A DNA stretch of 64,000 bases, taken from NCBI GenBank assembly GCA_045540295.1, contig JAZQGY010000019.1, forward strand, positions 1 through 64,000, given 5' to 3'. This document shows positions 60,507 to 64,000 of this stretch, in pieces (within the stretch, counting starts at the first letter, position 1; each line of letters opens with the position of its first letter). The position numbers and the translations under genes were made by a program. This DNA is from SIG452 sp045540295 (GTDB lineage: Bacteria; Bacillota; Clostridia; UMGS1840). The notes under the pieces were generated by a model. It did no database searches. It was given only the letters and a program-made list of their open reading frames with translations, and had not been told where the DNA came from.

Positions 60507-61670
60507 TTACTGCAGAGTCATCCGTTCCTGACCAATGACTGCAATGCGATTCTGAAAATAGGTGGCATACTGAATATCATAGTCGGTAACACCGGATTTC
60601 ATAATTTTCCCCTGCTTGGTAACATTGAAATATTCTTTCCGCTTGAATACTACGAATTTATCGTCCTCAATATCACCGATTCTTACAAACGCATCCAAGG
60701 AAAACTGAGAGGTTCTTCTTCCCTGCGTATCATAAACTTCACAACTAAAGGTATCCACAGAATTTCCTGCAAAACAAAGCAACATGGAACCATCGGTAAA
60801 ATAATCGAAAAATTTCAGTTCCCGGTTATTAAAAGAGGTAATCATACTTAAGTCGCCATGATCCGTTACAAGATACAGTCCGTTGGCACAAAGCACCAAT
60901 GACTGATTCCCCCGATAAGAAACAGAGGCTCCCACACAATTACCCACAATATGTCCTCTGACCGGCTCTGCTGTATCCATACGGAAAAACAAGACCTTTG
61001 CAGTAACACTGCCGTCTGAAACATCATTGGTTAACACTGCCATCACGTTATTATCTGGATTGATGGTAGCATCCACCACATATCCGGTTCCGGAATACCA
61101 AGTATATTTTTCATTACCGTATCGGTCGTATACCTTCACGGCAGCTTTGCTTCCCTCTTCATTTACAATCATCACAAACTGTCCGTTCTGATTCATTCTG
61201 GCACGGACAATCCTTCCGTTTAAACTAAAAGGCGTAATGATGCCGGACTCATTAAACAATAAAGCAGAAGTGCCTGCTATATCATACACTAAAACGGTAT
61301 CGCTGCTTTTTTCATACACAGGCTCTCTCATTGCCTTCACAAAGGGAGAGATGGTGGCGTTTACCTCAGATGCGGTATCTTCTCCCTTGATATTCACTGT
61401 TTTAATGCCGTCCATAGTTGTCAGATAGTAGCAATCCTTAAAGTAAGTACCGCTGATATGTGTCGCCGGCGTGTAATACACTGTCTGAGCAGGCGGATAA
61501 ATCGGAAGTACCTCAATATGGAATAAATAGTTCACTCCCAAAAGAATTACAAGTATTGCAACTGCAATCCAAAGCCATTTAGACTTCAACAGTGTCTTTT
61601 TCTTTTTTCTCTCCATGCGAAGTCTTCTGGCTTCTCTTTGTTCCTCGATTGTGATCGGTTTTTTTCTCAT
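60507..61670 (-). CDS. DUF5711-like membrane-anchored beta-propeller protein
   Basis: The 387-residue protein has a basic N-terminus (EARRLRMERKKKK), one membrane helix (about 32-50), and a long region of repeating beta strands (about 65-385) that looks like a beta-propeller (for example VYDIAGTSALLFNESG, VKVYDRYGNEKYTWYSG). It fits my recollection of DUF5711 proteins found beside cvpA in Clostridia. Function unknown. It follows truA by zero bases. Confidence 0.6.
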   Translation of the reverse strand: MRKKPITIEEQREARRLRMERKKKKTLLKSKWLWIAVAILVILLGVNYLFHIEVLPIYPPAQTVYYTPATHISGTYFKDCYYLTTMDGIKTVNIKGEDTASEVNATISPFVKAMREPVYEKSSDTVLVYDIAGTSALLFNESGIITPFSLNGRIVRARMNQNGQFVMIVNEEGSKAAVKVYDRYGNEKYTWYSGTGYVVDATINPDNNVMAVLTNDVSDGSVTAKVLFFRMDTAEPVRGHIVGNCVGASVSYRGNQSLVLCANGLYLVTDHGDLSMITSFNNRELKFFDYFTDGSMLLCFAGNSVDTFSCEVYDTQGRRTSQFSLDAFVRIGDIEDDKFVVFKRKEYFNVTKQGKIMKSGVTDYDIQYATYFQNRIAVIGQERMTLQ

Positions 61671-62429
61671 TTAAACCAGGTCCTTTCCATCCAGTTCATA
61701 ATAAACATCGTATAGATACAATCCATGCGGCGGAACGGTCATTCCCGCATCGGTACGGTTTTTTTCTGCTATAATTGCTTCCAGTTCTTCTTTAGTCATT
61801 TTCCCAATACCGATCTGGATTAAGGTTCCCACAATAATACGCACCATATTGTATAAAAAACCGTTCGCACTAACACGAATTTCGATTTCATCATCCACGG
61901 GTGTAACAGTCAGTTCCGTCACATGCCGGACAGTGGTTTTCACCTGTCCGCCGGATGCCATAAAGCACCGAAAATCCTTTTCTCCGATAATCACACTGCA
62001 GGCGTCCTGCATCTTTGTAATATCAAGGGGAATCGGATAAAAGTAACTGCGGTGATGCCGAAGTGCCTCAGGATTTCTCTTGTTTAAAATACGATACACA
62101 TAGGTTTTATATTTGGGTGAAAAACGGGCGTGAAAATCTTTTGGAACTTCCCGACAGCTACGAACAGTAATATCGTCGGGAAGCAAAGAATTCATTGCCA
62201 AAACAAATCGGTCACAAGGGATGGGCGATTCGGTATTTGCATTAAAATAATAACGGATGGCATGAACACCGGCGTCAGTCCTTCCGCATCCTACGATACG
62301 CAAGTCTTCCCCTGTTAGAATATTCAGCACACGTTCCAGTTCACTCTGAATGGTAATCTGCCCATCCTGACACTGAAATCCGTGATAATTGGTTCCGTCG
62401 TAAGAAATCTGAAAGAGTAAATTTCTCAT
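61671..62429 (-). CDS. truA: tRNA pseudouridine(38-40) synthase
   Basis: The 252-residue enzyme makes pseudouridine at positions 38-40 of tRNA. The catalytic aspartate is in GRTDAGVHA. I chose ATG 62429, preceded by AGGAGG and overlapping the ecfT stop (ATGA), over the frame open to 62456. The ecfA-ecfT-truA order is standard in Firmicutes. Confidence 0.96.
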   Translation of the reverse strand: MRNLLFQISYDGTNYHGFQCQDGQITIQSELERVLNILTGEDLRIVGCGRTDAGVHAIRYYFNANTESPIPCDRFVLAMNSLLPDDITVRSCREVPKDFHARFSPKYKTYVYRILNKRNPEALRHHRSYFYPIPLDITKMQDACSVIIGEKDFRCFMASGGQVKTTVRHVTELTVTPVDDEIEIRVSANGFLYNMVRIIVGTLIQIGIGKMTKEELEAIIAEKNRTDAGMTVPPHGLYLYDVYYELDGKDLV

Positions 62430-63235
62430 AGCAGACCTCCTAAGAGATTCAGGCACAGAATCCCCGCAAAAGCAACTACAAAAATAAAAAATGCAAAGGT
62501 ATCTTTTTTGCCATATCGCAGAGCATTCATTTTGGTACGGTTATCGCCGCCGTGATAACAACGGGATTCCATGGCAACTGCCAGTTCGTCTGCACGGCGA
62601 AACGCAGAAATAAATAAGGGAATCAGAATAGGAATCAAGGCTTTTGCACGTTTTAAAATATTGCCTTCTGATAATGCAGCACCTCTCGCCTTCTGCGCTG
62701 CCATAATTTTGTCGGTTTCTTCAATCAAGGTAGGAATAAAACGAAGTGCAATAGACATCATCATTGCAATCTCGTGAGCCGGTACTTTGATTTTCTTTAA
62801 CGGTTTTAATAAACTTTCTATCCCTGCCGTTAATGTAATCGGCGTAGTGGTATAGGTAAGAAAAGAAGTCCCCAGAACCAAAAAAGATACCCGAAGAAGC
62901 ATAAATATAGCCATTACGGCACCTTCCTCGGTAATACGTAAAATGCCCCATTGCCAAAGCACTTTACCGTCTGTCATAAACAGATTCAGAAGGGCGGTAA
63001 TTGCCATCAGAATCAGCAGCGGTTTTAAGCTTTTGAGCAGATATTTCACAGGAATTTTTGAAACCTTGGCAAGCAGCACACAACCCACACCAAGTGCTAA
63101 AAATCCCCAGAAATTACCGATAAAAAAGATGGCAACAATATAAGCTAAAGTGAGTAATATTTTTAAGCGGGGGTCCAATTTATGAACTACCGATTCCGAC
63201 GGGTAATACTGCCCGATGGTAATATCTTTTAACAT
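62426..63235 (-). CDS. ecfT: ECF transporter transmembrane subunit EcfT
   Basis: The 269-residue subunit has five to six membrane helices and the coupling motifs near the C-terminus (AQKARGA and RRADELAVAMESR), which touch the ATPases. ECF transporters import vitamins and metals with separate substrate-binding S components, none of which is seen in this window. Confidence 0.95.
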   Translation of the reverse strand: MLKDITIGQYYPSESVVHKLDPRLKILLTLAYIVAIFFIGNFWGFLALGVGCVLLAKVSKIPVKYLLKSLKPLLILMAITALLNLFMTDGKVLWQWGILRITEEGAVMAIFMLLRVSFLVLGTSFLTYTTTPITLTAGIESLLKPLKKIKVPAHEIAMMMSIALRFIPTLIEETDKIMAAQKARGAALSEGNILKRAKALIPILIPLFISAFRRADELAVAMESRCYHGGDNRTKMNALRYGKKDTFAFFIFVVAFAGILCLNLLGGLL

Positions 63236-63237
63236 AG

Positions 63238-64000
63238 TTATCCTCGTAATTTCATAATTTCGGAAAAAGCATCCTGCACAGTGAAAATATTTTCGGGAAG
63301 ACTGATACCCTTTTCACGGAGTCTTATTGCCATTTCGGTCACCTGCGGTACCGAAAGTCCGATTTGCTTTAGCATATCGGCATGGGCAAACACTTCCGCT
63401 AAGGTTCCTTGCAGTTTCAGTTTTCCTTCGTTTAACACGAAAAGTCTGTCGCAATATTTTGCCACATCTTCCATACTGTGAGAAACTAAAATCACTGTCA
63501 TTCCCATATGTTTATGGATTTTTCGGATGCTGTCTAAAATTTCGTCCCTACCTTTTGGGTCGAGACCTGCGGTCGGTTCATCTAAAATCAGAATACCCGG
63601 TTCCATAGCAAGTACTCCGGCAATTGCCACGCGGCGTTTCTGTCCGCCGGAAATTGCAAAAGGAGATTTATCCATCATCGTTTCCGGTAATCCTACAAGA
63701 TGCATTGCAGTACGCACCCGAAGGTCAATTTCTTCCTTAGATAACCCCATATTAGAGGGTCCGAAAGCGATATCCTGATAAACCGTTTCTGCAAATAGCT
63801 GCTGTTCCGGGTACTGAAATACCAAGCCCACCTCAAAACAAAGGCCTTTGGTATCAGCATTTTTACCGGTAATCACACGATCACCAACAGTAATGGTGCC
63901 GGAGGTCGGTTTCTCCAAACCGTTTAACTGCTGCACCAAAGTGGACTTACCGCTGCCGGAATGTCCGATTAGCCCGATAAATTCTCCGCTTTCCACTGAA
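63238..64000 (-). CDS. ecfA2: ECF transporter ATPase EcfA (N-terminus outside window)
   Basis: About 254 residues are visible. Walker A is GHSGSGKST, the Q loop is VFQYPEQQL, the signature is SGGQKRRVAIAG, and Walker B is GILILDEPTAGLD. The GTG at 63994-63996 codes for an internal valine (VESGEFIG pattern), so the true start lies beyond base 64000. The sequence fits EcfA2, the ATPase next to EcfT; EcfA1 should lie further right. Confidence 0.93.
   Translation of the reverse strand, partial: SVESGEFIGLIGHSGSGKSTLVQQLNGLEKPTSGTITVGDRVITGKNADTKGLCFEVGLVFQYPEQQLFAETVYQDIAFGPSNMGLSKEEIDLRVRTAMHLVGLPETMMDKSPFAISGGQKRRVAIAGVLAMEPGILILDEPTAGLDPKGRDEILDSIRKIHKHMGMTVILVSHSMEDVAKYCDRLFVLNEGKLKLQGTLAEVFAHADMLKQIGLSVPQVTEMAIRLREKGISLPENIFTVQDAFSEIMKLRG

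Overview
The window reads as chromosomal DNA of a low-to-mid GC, anaerobic, spore-forming Clostridia-type Firmicute, probably an uncultured gut or animal-associated lineage. Evidence: SepF, DivIVA, YlmH and YggS in a Firmicutes-style division cluster; PrkC/PrpC followed by RsgA, Rpe, ThiN and the sporulation peptide SpoVM in the order known from Bacillus; a GerA-type germinant receptor operon; a complete Rnf complex; a pyrophosphate-type phosphofructokinase; and an ECF transporter module next to truA. No rRNA, tRNA, CRISPR array, prophage or complete insertion sequence was seen. Gene density is very high and nearly all genes lie on the minus strand.

Layout. 1-530: a broken DUF559 nuclease-like gene between two inverted, hairpin-rich repeats, which looks like a small mobile cassette. 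579-7074 (minus): ybaK, an SPFH/NfeD pair, a Gfo/Idh/MocA oxidoreductase, and lepB-rbgA-rnhB-yraN-queG-like behind a clear sigma-A promoter. 7319-10671 (plus): citrate synthase, a MurJ-like flippase and mscL; a perfect 20-bp palindrome sits inside the citrate synthase promoter. 10878-23330 (minus): thioesterase, rluD, lspA, divIVA, ylmH, sepF, yggS, an HlyD-like protein, miaA, mutL, mutS and miaB. 23334-30390 (minus): methyltransferase, PPi-dependent phosphofructokinase with pyrophosphatase, hemZ, an MBL hydrolase and clpC. 30508-36807 (minus): rlmN, prpC, prkC, rsgA, rpe, thiN, then a two-gene mini-operon (58-aa membrane protein plus 24-aa SpoVM) framed by terminators. 36845-41693: rnfCDGEAB. 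41728-51528 (minus): a VanW protein, ahcY, a purine nucleoside phosphorylase, purL, a TPR protein and asnS. 51724-54826 (plus): gerA-gerC-gerB with an unusually short gerC. 54808-57769 (minus): a HisB-like protein with altered active-site residues, a HAD phosphatase-like protein, an orphan fumarase beta subunit and radC behind one strong promoter. 57856-64000 (minus): ligA, cvpA, a DUF5711-like protein, truA, ecfT and a partial ecfA.

How it fits together. Rnf couples ferredoxin:NAD+ oxidoreduction to an ion gradient; PPi-phosphofructokinase and pyrophosphatase handle the same PPi pool; MutS/MutL/LigA/RadC/RNase HII serve DNA maintenance; SepF/DivIVA/MurJ/LspA/LepB serve division and envelope; PrkC/PrpC signal from peptidoglycan; SpoVM and GerABC mark sporulation and germination. 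Most of the window is ordinary housekeeping. The most interesting items are the microprotein pair at 30508-30774, the HisB-like operon, the short GerC, the citrate synthase operator and the DUF559 cassette. All functional calls come from reading translations and motifs by eye; no database search was run.
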